From the NCBI GenBank assembly GCA_963665735.1, contig OY762444.1:186001-250000 (forward strand): 64,000 nucleotides of DNA, written 5' to 3'. The notes under the pieces were generated by a model. That model did no database searches. It had not been told where the DNA came from and saw nothing but the letters and a program-made list of their open reading frames with translations. A program made the position numbers and the translations under genes. Shown here piece by piece: positions 8,000-16,746 of the stretch; positions within the stretch are counted from its first letter, which is position 1, and each line of letters begins with the position of its first letter. The DNA is from CATOSK01 sp963665735. Lineage in GTDB: Bacteria; Chloroflexota; Dehalococcoidia; Lucifugimonadales; UBA3495.

Positions 8000-8473
8000 T
8001 TAGCCGCCAAACTCCGTTTCGTACAAATCGTAATGCGACTGCGCCATCCCCAACCGCCGGTACACTTCCTGCGCCACCGCGTTGTCCCGGTCAACATAAA
8101 GCCGCACCCCGCAAACATCGCCCCGTTGTTTCGCCAGTTCCGTTACCCGGCCGGCCAACGCCCGATAGACTCCCCTCCTCCGGCAGTCCTCCCGCACGTA
8201 AACGCTCTGAATCCACCAGAAAAACCCATTCCGCCAATCGCTCCATTCGTAGGTAATCAGCAGTTGCCCGGCAACTACACCATCCAACTCCGCCAACAGG
8301 TAAAACCCCAATTCCTCCCGTTCCAGTACCGCCGTCGCTCCCGCCCGCAGCGTCGCCGGCGCCAAGTCCTTCCCCTCCGTCTCCCGCGCCATAGCTAAGT
8401 TAAACTGCACCACCGTCTCCAAATCGGAAACCGCCGCCCGCCGGATGCGTATTTCGTTGCCCTGTTGCATCAT
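8000..8473 (-). CDS. GNAT-family N-acetyltransferase
   Basis: 157 residues with the GNAT fold: IRIRRAAVSDLETV start, beta-4 FWWIQSVYVRED, and acetyl-CoA pyrophosphate loop RRRGVYRAL near residues 98-106. Motif B follows in GVRLYVDRDNAVAQEVYRRLGM and the family-typical ending SHYDLYE. Two adjacent ATG codons (8473 and 8470) are possible starts. Acceptor substrate unknown. Monocistronic and flanked by repeats. Confidence 0.85.
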   Translation of the reverse strand: MMQQGNEIRIRRAAVSDLETVVQFNLAMARETEGKDLAPATLRAGATAVLEREELGFYLLAELDGVVAGQLLITYEWSDWRNGFFWWIQSVYVREDCRRRGVYRALAGRVTELAKQRGDVCGVRLYVDRDNAVAQEVYRRLGMAQSHYDLYETEFGG

Positions 8474-8682
8474 GGTAATTTAATCACATCCCCTCCCCCT
8501 CGACGGGGGAGGGTTAGGGTGGGGGTGAAATCCCGACCTCTCCCGTCATTCCCGCGAAAGCGGGAATCCACCAACCCGCCGGAGGGAGAAGGTCACGAAA
8601 GGGGTAGAACTCCCCCGAAGTTACCGCCAGCCCAACCCCCTTGTCAATCACGCCCAACCTTCCCACCCAAGGAGCAGCCCCC
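8474..8682. repeat. Intergenic P2 and P1-variant repeats
   Basis: P2 hairpin at about 8488-8527 followed by a CCCGCGAAAGCGGG-type P1 at about 8543-8572. The ribosome-binding site of the following gene is at 8669-8674. Confidence 0.7.
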
Positions 8683-10062
8683 ATGCCCACCCAATCCCTG
8701 CTGATAACCGGCGCCAGATTCCTGGTAACGATGGACTCCCAACGCCGCATCATCCAGGACGGCGCCATCCTTATCGAAGACCAACGCATCGCCGCCGTTG
8801 GCAAGTCCGCCGAATTCGCCTCCGCCAACGCCCAACAGGTCATTGACGCCGCCGAAATGGTTGTCACCCCCGGATTCATCAACGGCCATATGCACATCAG
8901 CTACGCCCACGCCGTCCGCGGCATCTTCCCCGACGACCTCGGCCCTTCTTACCTGCCCCACGTCTTCCGCCTCCAGGGCGCCATGACCGAAGATGAAGAA
9001 TACTGGACTTCCCTGCTGGCCATCACCGAACTGCTTAAGTACGGAACCACCTGTTTCCTCGACCCCGGCAGCACCCGCCACTTGGAGCGTTGCCTTGACG
9101 CCTACCGCTTGTCCGGTTGCCGCATCATCACCGGCAGCCACGTCGTTGACCGCCCCAACCCACTGAACCTGCCCGTTTCCACCACCGCCGACGCCATAGC
9201 GACGATGGAATCAACCATCACGAATTACCATAACGCCCTGGACGGAAGAGTCCAGGCTTGGGCCATGCCCTTCTCTCCCCAGTACGCCAGCCCCGAACTG
9301 CTGACCGCCGCCAAGGGGCTGGCTGACCAGTACCAGACCGGCTTGACCACCCATCACAACTACTCTGACCAGGCCATGACCGAATGGCTATCCCATCACC
9401 AACAGCGTCCGGCCCAATACCTGGCTGACCTGGGCGTCCTCGGCCCCAACGTCACCTTGGCCCACGCCCTGGGGGTCAACCACGCCGAACTGGAATCCTT
9501 GGCTGAGGCCGGCGCGCGGGTTGTCGTCTGCCCCACTGCTGCCCTGAAAGGCGCGTCGGGCATGACCCAGACCGGCCTGCTCCCCGAAATGCTGGAAATG
9601 GGCATCCCCGTCGGCCTCGGCACCGACGCCGGCAACAACTCCAACCTGCTGGAAACCCTGCGCTCCATGTACCTTATCGCCGTGCTGTACAAGGACGCCC
9701 GCCGCGACTGGCAGATGATTCCCGCCGAAAAAGCCCTGGAAATGGCGACCATTGACGGCGCCCGTGCCCTGGGACTGGACTCCGAAATCGGCTCCATCGA
9801 ACCCGGCAAGAAAGCCGACCTGGTGCTTTTCGACACCCTGCGCCCCGAATGGCGCGCCCTTTTCAACCCGGTCAACAGCCTGGTTTACAACGCCGACGGC
9901 CGCAGCGTCCACACCGTCATCGTGGACGGTCAAGTCGTCGTCCGAAACCACCAACCCCAATTCGTTGACGAAATCGAACTAATCCGCCGTGTCCAGGAAT
10001 CCGGCGAAAACCTGCTCCGCCGCCAAAACCTGTCCTACCCTCCCCGCTGGCCCCTGGTATAA
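8683..10062 (+). CDS. ATZ/TRZ-type metal-dependent amidohydrolase (deaminase/chlorohydrolase family)
   Basis: 459 residues. A small beta-sandwich (about 1-60: LLITGARFLVTMD, GAILIEDQRIAAVG) precedes a TIM barrel with metal ligands His69 and His71 (INGHMH), a later His in THHNYS, His in LAHALGVN, and Asp in GTDAGNNSN. The C-terminal sandwich carries GSIEPGKKADLVLFD. This is the subtype that deaminates or dechlorinates aminated purines, pyrimidines and triazines (MtaD, guanine/8-oxoguanine deaminase, AtzA relatives). I fix the start at ATG 8683 because AAGGAG sits eight bases upstream; a longer TTG reading adds only low-quality sequence. Single gene. Confidence 0.88.
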   Translation: MPTQSLLITGARFLVTMDSQRRIIQDGAILIEDQRIAAVGKSAEFASANAQQVIDAAEMVVTPGFINGHMHISYAHAVRGIFPDDLGPSYLPHVFRLQGAMTEDEEYWTSLLAITELLKYGTTCFLDPGSTRHLERCLDAYRLSGCRIITGSHVVDRPNPLNLPVSTTADAIATMESTITNYHNALDGRVQAWAMPFSPQYASPELLTAAKGLADQYQTGLTTHHNYSDQAMTEWLSHHQQRPAQYLADLGVLGPNVTLAHALGVNHAELESLAEAGARVVVCPTAALKGASGMTQTGLLPEMLEMGIPVGLGTDAGNNSNLLETLRSMYLIAVLYKDARRDWQMIPAEKALEMATIDGARALGLDSEIGSIEPGKKADLVLFDTLRPEWRALFNPVNSLVYNADGRSVHTVIVDGQVVVRNHQPQFVDEIELIRRVQESGENLLRRQNLSYPPRWPLV

Positions 10063-10607
10063 CTTCTGCCCAACATCAATAGCTTGCACCTCCCACACCC
10101 AACCCGTCATTCCGGCGAAAGCCGGAATCCAGAAATCGCCGCCGTTAGAAACGCTACTAGAAAAAGCCAGTCATCGCCAAAAATCCCCTCCCCTTCGCAG
10201 GGGAAGTCCATAGCCTGACCTGAGTTTAGCCGAAGGAGTGGGGGTGAAAACCCACGGGAACGAAACCAACCGCGCGACTGTTAACCCATCCTCGAAACTA
10301 CGCCCACCTCCCAACCCGTCATTCCCGCGAAAGCGGGAATCCACATCCTCCGCCCTCGCCTGCCATGTCATTCTGAGCAAAGCGAAGAATCTCAAATCCT
10401 TGCCAGGAACCAACCTTACCCCCGCGAAACCAACCCACACCCCAACCCGTCATTCCGGCGTAGGCCGGAATCCAGAAATCGCCGCCCTTAGAACCGTGGC
10501 CAGCGCAAGAGGGAATAAATCCCCTCCCCCTCGACGGGGGAGGGCTAGGGTGGGGGTGAAAACCCGGCCTTTGGAACCTCAAACCTCCCACACCCACATC
10601 CCCGGAT
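10063..10607. repeat. Repeat-dense intergenic block (P1, P2, P3)
   Basis: 545 bp between convergent genes: P1 near 10106-10136, P2 near 10183-10250 with a CTGAGTTTAGCCGAAGG insertion, CCCGCG-type P1 near 10318, P3 near 10368-10405, P1 near 10449, P2 near 10519-10560. No gene seen. Confidence 0.75.
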
Positions 10608-11639
10608 TCACCCCATCCGTATCTCCCGCGTCACCGAATGTGTCGTCCCCCCAAACGTCGGCACCCAGGACGAATGTTTCCCCGGCCCGCCCAGCACGAT
10701 TATCGTCAAATCTTCCGGCGACCCAACCATCGGCACCGGCCCCTCCGGTATCCGCCCGAACCGTTCCAGCATCGTCTCTTCCGTGTACCGTTCCAACGGA
10801 ATCCGCGCCTTTCGTCCCAGCCATTCGGCAATGTCCCCCTTGCCCATCCCGTCCCGGGCAATGGTGGCCGCGTGTTCCGGCCCCAGCGCCAGCAGCGTCT
10901 CCCCGCCGGTGTAGGCGTTGTTGGCCCCGGTAACCGCCATCGCCCCGGCCACGATGGTCAAAATATCCTCCGCCGAACTCCCCGCGTGGTCATTGATGTT
11001 ATGCGGCGGCTCCCCGGCAATCACCGTAACCGCGTTCTGCTCCCGCCGGAAACCCCGTTCCACGTGCAGCGGTTCCCACGGGTTGCCCTCTTCGTTCTCC
11101 GCCACGCAGTACCCGTACTTGGACGGCGCTCCCTGGGTTGACATATCCCCCGAACCCGGCTGCCCCCCGCCCACGTTAAGTAGCACCAGCCGCATGGCCC
11201 GCCCCACCGCGGCGTTGGCCCGCCAGCCCGGCCCGTAGGCCCCCGACGAACTGTTGAACCCCAATTCCTCCCTGATTGGCCCGTTCACGATGATTAGCGG
11301 CGCGCAGGGATGCGTAGTAGCTTGCACTGCGTAAAGGTTGAACGCCGGGTCCGCCACCGCCTCCACCGCCGCAACCACCACCGGAAAATGCTCCGGCCGG
11401 CACCCCGCCATCACCGCGTTAATCGCCGCCTTTTCCACCGTGGCGGCCCCCCAGTTGGGCGGAATCTCCCCCAAGACCCGCTGCGGTTCCAGGCCAGCCG
11501 CCGCCATCATCGCCTCCACCCGCTCCACCGTCGGCGGAACTACCGGCAAGCCGTCGCCCCAACCCCGTTCCAGGAACAAGTCCTGCACCGCCTCATAACT
11601 GCCGGAAACCTCTACCCGTTGCGACGTTATCTTTGCCAC
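10608..11639 (-). CDS. Conserved hypothetical protein partnered with UGSC selenoprotein
   Basis: 343 residues starting six bases after the stop of the selenoprotein, so co-transcribed and probably co-translated. No signal peptide or membrane segment. Notable segments: GWGDGLPVVPPTVERVEAM near 26-44, LGEIPPNWGAATVEKAAINA, ATTHPCAPLIIVNGPIREEL (Cys near 111), GGGQPGSGDMSTQGAP, and GEPPHNINDHAGSS with two His. The Cys, His and Asp clusters could form a metal or redox site, but I do not recognise a characterised family. Inference from context: it works with the selenoprotein as a two-component redox or reductase system. Function unknown. Confidence 0.8.
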   Translation of the reverse strand: MAKITSQRVEVSGSYEAVQDLFLERGWGDGLPVVPPTVERVEAMMAAAGLEPQRVLGEIPPNWGAATVEKAAINAVMAGCRPEHFPVVVAAVEAVADPAFNLYAVQATTHPCAPLIIVNGPIREELGFNSSSGAYGPGWRANAAVGRAMRLVLLNVGGGQPGSGDMSTQGAPSKYGYCVAENEEGNPWEPLHVERGFRREQNAVTVIAGEPPHNINDHAGSSAEDILTIVAGAMAVTGANNAYTGGETLLALGPEHAATIARDGMGKGDIAEWLGRKARIPLERYTEETMLERFGRIPEGPVPMVGSPEDLTIIVLGGPGKHSSWVPTFGGTTHSVTREIRMG

Positions 11640-11645
11640 GGAAAC

Positions 11646-12197
11646 CTACCCTTCCCGCCCGGTCAACCCGGCAACCACCACGTCCAGCACGGCATCAGCC
11701 TTGGCCCGCACGTCCTCCGCCTGAACCCCGCCGATGGGGTGATGGACAATCGCCATCGGCAACTCCGGCATACCCAACGCCCGACGTTCCGTCTCTCCCA
11801 ACCGGACGAACAGGTGACTCCCCACCGTCACCGTCGGAATCCCCCGCCGTTCCAGTTGCACCGCGTCATGGATACTCCACGACGTGCAGGAACCTCAATC
11901 CGCCAACCCCACGATAGCCACGTCCACCGTCGCCGCCAACTCCTCAATCACCTGCTCCGTGGCCGGGGCCGAGGACGTGGGCTTGCGCCGGTAAATCGCC
12001 CCGGAAACTTCGTACTTCTCCCGCAACAGTTCCTCCAGCCGGTTGAAAAGCACGTCCCCGTTGGGCTTGCTGTTCCACAGAAACCCCAGCGTCATCCCGC
12101 CCACGCCGGCTTGTCGCGCCGCCATTTCGTGAGACAGCTTGCGCGGGGCCGCCGTCGGGTCCAGAACGACAATCCGGTCATCTTCCATCAAAGCCAT
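11646..12197 (-). CDS. UGSC-family selenoprotein (in-frame TGA read as selenocysteine)
   Basis: Two collinear frames are joined by a single TGA at 11897-11895: residues 1-100 (MALMEDDRIVVLDPTAAP...VDVAIVGLAD), then U101, then GSCTSWSIHD...AGLTGREG, 183 residues in all. The junction spells U-G-S-C, the defining motif of UGSC-family (seleno)proteins, whose non-Se members have CGSC. U101 and C104 form a CxxC-like redox pair after an AIVGLAD strand. The TGA is followed one base later by a long SECIS-like hairpin. Start ATG 12197 has GGAGGGG 5-6 bases upstream. An automatic caller would split this into two fragments. No selA/B/C/D gene is in the window. Confidence 0.87.
11849..11893 (-). promoter_or_regulatory. 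SECIS-like hairpin for selenocysteine insertion
   Basis: Immediately 3' of the TGA, the minus strand folds as GUUCC-UGCAC-GUCGUGG, loop AGUAU, CCAUGAC-(GCG)-GUGCA-(ACU)-GGAAC. That is 17 pairs in three helices, with small bulges on the 3' side only. The apical loop carries the GU that SelB-binding bacterial SECIS loops need. Position and size fit bacterial SECIS elements, which lie inside the ORF just after the UGA. Confidence 0.8.
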
Positions 12198-12555
12198 AAC
12201 AACCCCTCCAAAAATCCAGCCGAATTCCGCCAACGCCCCCAAGATAATAACCCCCAACAACCACTGTCAACCCGCCTTGTCACCCAACCTATCCACGCCT
12301 GTCAATCCCAACCCCTGCCCAACGTCATTCCCGCCACCTACCCGTCATTCCGGCGAAAGCCGGAATCCAGAAATCCTTGCCGTTGCTGACGTTGGTGTTG
12401 CCCGGCAGATGTACGTCGTGCCGTCCCCCAATTGCCATGACACCCCGGCCAAAACCCGTTTGACAGCCAAGGCACTTGACCCTAGACTAACCCTCAGAAT
12501 CGCGTCCGTATCCCCGGCGAAATCCGCCAGCAAACTAACACGGAGGAGTGCCAAA
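12198..12555. repeat. Divergent intergenic region with a P1 repeat
   Basis: Separates the selenoprotein operon (leftward) from aconitase (rightward). One P1 at about 12345-12375. 12400-12540 is unique sequence with TTGACAGCC near 12460 as a possible -35 for aconitase, but no clear -10. No ORF. Confidence 0.55.
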
Positions 12556-14826
12556 ATGGTGACCGTCGAACCAACCCGCAACGTCGTCTCCGGGTTGTAT
12601 CAAACCCTGGAAAACAACCTGAATACCGTCCGGCAGCAGGTCAACCGGCCCCTGACCCTGGCCGAAAAAATCATCATGTCCCACCTGGACGACCCCACCG
12701 ACACCAACATTACCCGCGGCGAAACCTACGTCCAGTTGCGCCCCGACCGGGTAATCCTTCAGGACGTGCTCGGCCAGAGCGCCGTCCTCCAGTTCATGCA
12801 GACCATGCGCCCCACCACCGCCGTCCCTACCAGCATCCACTGCGACCACCTCATCCAGGCCCGGGTTGAAGGCGCCTCCGACCTCCAGGAATCCCTGCTG
12901 GAAAACGACGAAGTTTACAACTTCCTCCGTTCCGCCGCCGCCAAGTACGGCATGGGATTCTGGGGCCCCGGCGCCGGCATCATCCACCAGGTAGCCTTCG
13001 AGAACTACGCCCACCCCGGCGGCATGATGCTGGGAACCGACTCCCATACGCCGATGGGTGGTGGACTCGCCTCCATATCCGTCGGCGTCGGCGGCGCCGA
13101 TGCCGTCGAAGTCATGGCCGGCCTCCCCTGGGAAGTCCTGTACCCCACCCTGGTTGGCGTCCACCTGACCGGCGAAATGAGCGGCTGGACTGCCCCCAAA
13201 GACGTAATCCTCTACCTGGCCGGCGAGCTTACCGTTTCCGGCGCCACCAACGCCGTCATCGAATACTTCGGCCCCGGCACCCGCTCCATCAGCGCCACCG
13301 GCAAGGCCACCATCACCAACATGGGCGCCGAGTTGGGGGCGACGACCTCCGTTTTCCCCTACGATGACCGGATGGACGCCTACCTGCGGGCCACTCACCG
13401 CGGCGACATCGCCGAGCTTGCCAACGAGTTCCGCCACCTTTTCGTTCCCGACGCCGAAGTCGAGGCCAACCCGGAGCAGTACTATGACCGCGTGGTGGAG
13501 ATTGACCTGTCCAAGTTGGAACCCCACCTGGTTGGCCCCCACTCTCCCGACCGCGCCCGCCCCATCTCCCAAATGGCCGCCGAACTGAAAGAAGACCCCA
13601 ACCTGGTGGAAGAAATATCCTCCGCCCTCATCGGCAGTTGCACCAACTCCAGCTACGAAGATATGTCCCGCTCTGCCGACGTGGCCGAGCAGGCCAAGGC
13701 CCGCGGCATCAAGGCCGCCGTCCCCTTCATGGTGACGCCCGGCTCCGAACTGGTCCGCGCCACCATCGAGCGCGACGGCCAGATGCAGTCCCTGAAGGAC
13801 ATTGACGCCACCGTCCTGGCCAACGCCTGCGGCCCCTGCATCGGCCAGTGGCGCCGCGCCGGCGAGTCCGTCGGCCAGCCCAACACCATCGTCACTTCCT
13901 ACAACCGCAACTTCCCGGCCCGCAACGACGGCGAAGCCTCCACCATGAACCTCATCGGCAGCCCCGAAATCGTCACCGCCCTGGCCCTGTCCGGCCGCCT
14001 GTCCTTCAACCCCCTGACCGACACCCTTACCGCCGCCGACGGCTCCGAGTTCATGCTGGAACCCCCCAAGCCGGCCCCCGAAGTGCCGGCCCAGGACTTT
14101 GACACCGGCGCCTCCCGCTACGAAGCCCCGCCGGCCGACGGCGGCGACATCGAACTGACCGTTGACCCCAACAGCGAGCGGCTTCAACTGCTCCAACCCT
14201 GGAACGCGTGGGACGGCGAAGACCTCATTGATATGCCCGTGCTGGTCAAGGCCCAGGGCAAGACCACCACCGACAGCATCTCCCCCGCCGGCATCTGGCT
14301 CCGCTACCGCGGCCACCTGGACAAGTTCAGCGACAATATGTTCATGGGCGCCATCAACGCCTACACCGGCGAGGCCGGCAAGGGCAAGAACCAGATTACC
14401 GGCGAAGACGGCCTCTGGTTCGCCCAGATTGCCCGCGATTACCAGTCCCGCGGCGTCAAGTGGGTGGTCATCGGCGACTCCAACTACGGCGAGGGCAGCA
14501 GCCGCGAACACGCCGCCATGTCTCCCCGTCTCCTCGGCGGCGGCGCGGTAATCGTCCGTTCCTTCGCCCGCATCCACGAAAGCAACCTCAAGAAGCAGGG
14601 CCTCCTGGCCTTGACCTTCCCCGACCCCGCCGACTACGACAAGATTCGCGAGGACGATCGCATCAGCCTGGTGGGTATCAACGACATCACCCCCGGCCAG
14701 CCCGTCCACTGCATCATCAACCACTCCGACGGCACTACCGAAACCCTGGAACTCAACCATTCCTACGGCGACAGCCAATTCGAGTGGTTCCGCGTCGGCT
14801 CCGCCCTGAACCTCTTCCACCAGTAG
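12556..14826 (+). CDS. acn: Aconitate hydratase
   Basis: 756 residues, matching the mitochondrial-type aconitases rather than the 890-residue AcnA. The three [4Fe-4S] ligands are Cys362 (IGSCTNSS), Cys425 and Cys428 (ANACGPCIGQW). Substrate-binding signatures SYNRNFPARNDG and SNYGEGSSREHAAMSPR are intact, so it should isomerise citrate and isocitrate in the TCA cycle. GGAGGAG lies a few bases before ATG 12556, and the longer open frame upstream runs through a repeat and is not coding. It is flanked by the UGSC operon (divergent) and an enolase-superfamily gene. It appears monocistronic. Confidence 0.95.
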   Translation: MVTVEPTRNVVSGLYQTLENNLNTVRQQVNRPLTLAEKIIMSHLDDPTDTNITRGETYVQLRPDRVILQDVLGQSAVLQFMQTMRPTTAVPTSIHCDHLIQARVEGASDLQESLLENDEVYNFLRSAAAKYGMGFWGPGAGIIHQVAFENYAHPGGMMLGTDSHTPMGGGLASISVGVGGADAVEVMAGLPWEVLYPTLVGVHLTGEMSGWTAPKDVILYLAGELTVSGATNAVIEYFGPGTRSISATGKATITNMGAELGATTSVFPYDDRMDAYLRATHRGDIAELANEFRHLFVPDAEVEANPEQYYDRVVEIDLSKLEPHLVGPHSPDRARPISQMAAELKEDPNLVEEISSALIGSCTNSSYEDMSRSADVAEQAKARGIKAAVPFMVTPGSELVRATIERDGQMQSLKDIDATVLANACGPCIGQWRRAGESVGQPNTIVTSYNRNFPARNDGEASTMNLIGSPEIVTALALSGRLSFNPLTDTLTAADGSEFMLEPPKPAPEVPAQDFDTGASRYEAPPADGGDIELTVDPNSERLQLLQPWNAWDGEDLIDMPVLVKAQGKTTTDSISPAGIWLRYRGHLDKFSDNMFMGAINAYTGEAGKGKNQITGEDGLWFAQIARDYQSRGVKWVVIGDSNYGEGSSREHAAMSPRLLGGGAVIVRSFARIHESNLKKQGLLALTFPDPADYDKIREDDRISLVGINDITPGQPVHCIINHSDGTTETLELNHSYGDSQFEWFRVGSALNLFHQ

Positions 14827-15249
14827 GAACCTAACGAAAAATCCCCTCCACCTCGAAGGGGGAGGGTTAGGGTGGGGGTGAACCTTCCCAAACGCCAATA
14901 ACAACATTCCGTGCAGAGTAACCACGTAGGGGCAACCCTTGTGGTTGCCCTGCCCCACATCCCCAACCCGTCATTCCGGCGAAAATCCGGAATCCAGAAA
15001 TCCTTAGCCCCGAAAATGCGCAGTAGCAAAATCCCCTCCCCCGTCAAGGGGGAGGGTTAGGGTAGGGGTGAGTCCCTTACACGCCCCACCGTCATTCCCG
15101 CGAAAGCGGGAATCCACATCCTAGCCCTTTCATGTCATTCTGAGCAAAGCGAAGAATCTGAAATTCTTGCCCCTCGCCAACCCTGTCCTGATTGCAGCCG
15201 AAGGGATGGGGGTCAACCCCCAAACCCGGATTCCCACGGGAGGAAAACC
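14827..15249. repeat. Repeat-dense intergenic block (P2, P5, P1, P2, P1, P3)
   Basis: In order: P2 near 14841, a P5 GGGGCAACCC inverted repeat near 14931, P1 near 14970, P2 near 15031, CCCGCG-type P1 near 15091, P3 near 15131. The last 50 bp carry the GGGAGG ribosome-binding site of the next gene. Confidence 0.75.
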
Positions 15250-16350
15250 ATGCGAATAACCGCCGTTGAAGCGCAATGCCTCAACATCCCCATCAAAATC
15301 CCCGTCAGCGGCGCCGACAGCAGCCTGGGCATCATGGTCATCCAGGTTCACACCGACGAAGGCATTACCGGCGTCGGTATTGGCCGCGACTATGAGCAGC
15401 AGGCCACCCGCCAACTCATCGTCGGCGAGCTTGGCCCCTTCATCACCGGACGCGACCCCCTGGACATTGAACGCATCTGGCGCGACGCCTCTTGGGAAAT
15501 CAGCGCCTCCTACAAGTCCGCCGCCGGGGTTGTCGCCCGCGCCATCAGCGGCGTTGACCTTGCCCTGTGGGACATCAAGGGCAAGTACCTCAATATGCCC
15601 GTCCACCGTCTGCTGGGCGGCGCTTCCGAGTCCATCCCCTGCTACATAACCTTCGGCCTCGCCGTCCTAACCGACGACGAACTAGTCCAATTGGCCCGCC
15701 AGGTTGTCGCCGAAGGCCACGACCGCATGAAGTACCAGGCCGTCGCCGCCGACCGGGGCCAGGACATTTCCGTGGATGCCCGCCGCCTCGAAGCCCTCCG
15801 CGACGCCGTCGGCCCCGACGTGATGATTCTCGTTGACGGCAACGCCAAGTACGACTTCTACCACGTCCGGCGGTTGCTCAAGCGGCTGGAACCCCTGAAC
15901 ATCGGCTGTTTCGACCATCCCGTTTCCATGCGCGACCCCCGCCTCATGGCCGAACTCCGCCGCACCACCACCATACCCTTGGCCGCCCGGGCCTACAGCG
16001 GCAACCTCTGGGACAACCGCGATCTCATCGCCGCCGGCGCGGTGGACATAATGCACACCAACGTCCTGGACAGCGGCGGCTACTCCGGCGCGCTAAAAGT
16101 CGCTCACATGGCCGAAATGTTCCACCTGCCGATGGCCACCGGCGGCGCCTACCACCTGCACAACTCCCACATCATCGGCGGCGTCGCCAACGGCCTGATG
16201 ACCGAGTACCACCTCGGTTCCTCCCAGACCACCGACGCCGTTTTCGTCAACCCGCCCAAACCCGTCCGTGGCCGCCTAACCCTGCTGGAAGGCCCCGGCC
16301 TCGGCCTCGAACTAAACCCCGCCGCCCTGGAACAATACGCCATCCCCTAA
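15250..16350 (+). CDS. Enolase-superfamily protein (mandelate racemase/muconate lactonizing type), ligands atypical
   Basis: 366 residues, normal MR/MLE length: N-terminal capping domain (to about 125), then a TIM barrel. Family landmarks are AISGVDLALWDIKGK, RLLGG and ILVDGNAKYD (Asp196, first metal ligand). The catalytic KxK is degraded to K161-Y-Q163. The second ligand position is Asp222 (CFDHP in place of the usual EEP). The third ligand region reads LAARAYSG with no acidic residue where GE is expected. Fold assignment is firm, but ordinary Mg-dependent enolization is doubtful. GGGAGG lies before the ATG. Such genes are abundant in SAR202-type genomes (established), which supports the host guess. 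Confidence 0.85.
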   Translation: MRITAVEAQCLNIPIKIPVSGADSSLGIMVIQVHTDEGITGVGIGRDYEQQATRQLIVGELGPFITGRDPLDIERIWRDASWEISASYKSAAGVVARAISGVDLALWDIKGKYLNMPVHRLLGGASESIPCYITFGLAVLTDDELVQLARQVVAEGHDRMKYQAVAADRGQDISVDARRLEALRDAVGPDVMILVDGNAKYDFYHVRRLLKRLEPLNIGCFDHPVSMRDPRLMAELRRTTTIPLAARAYSGNLWDNRDLIAAGAVDIMHTNVLDSGGYSGALKVAHMAEMFHLPMATGGAYHLHNSHIIGGVANGLMTEYHLGSSQTTDAVFVNPPKPVRGRLTLLEGPGLGLELNPAALEQYAIP

Positions 16351-16746
16351 CCTTTTGGAGATAGGAAAAAAAGAAACCCCCGTACCCGACCCGTCATTCC
16401 CGTACCCAACCCGTCATTCCGCCCTACGCCGGAATCCAGAAATCCCAGGCACATAACAACGACCGCGAAACTCGAAAACCCCTTCTCCCTGCCAGGGGGA
16501 GGGCCGGAGTGGGATGAAAACCACGCCCCAACCCGTCATTCCGGCGTAGGCCGGAATCCAGAAATCCCAAGCACACAACAACGACCGCGAAACCCAAAAC
16601 CCCCTTCTCCCTGCCAGGGGGAGGGCCGGAGTGGGATGAAAACCCCGCCCCCAACCCGTCATTCCGGCGAAAGCCGGAATCCAGAAATCCCAAGCACACA
16701 ACAACGTCCACGACGCCAGATTCCCCCAACTCCCCGGAGGAAAACC
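16351..16746. repeat. Tandem composite repeat (P1+P2), period about 122 bp
   Basis: A composite unit begins at 16411, 16533 and 16656. Each starts with CCGTCATTCC, carries a P1, then TCCCA(G/A)GCACA..AACAACG, and (first two units) a CTCCCTGCCAGGGGGAGGG P2 with tail. The third copy breaks off near 16712. The GGAGG at 16736-16740 belongs to the following gene. Confidence 0.8.

Noticed and set aside
12535..14958. 807-codon open frame antisense to aconitase, and similar long antisense frames opposite the molybdo-hydroxylase and cysS
   Set aside because: They mirror strongly C-ending codon use of the true genes, give Gly/Val/Ala-rich low-quality protein and contain no domain; GC-rich shadow frames.
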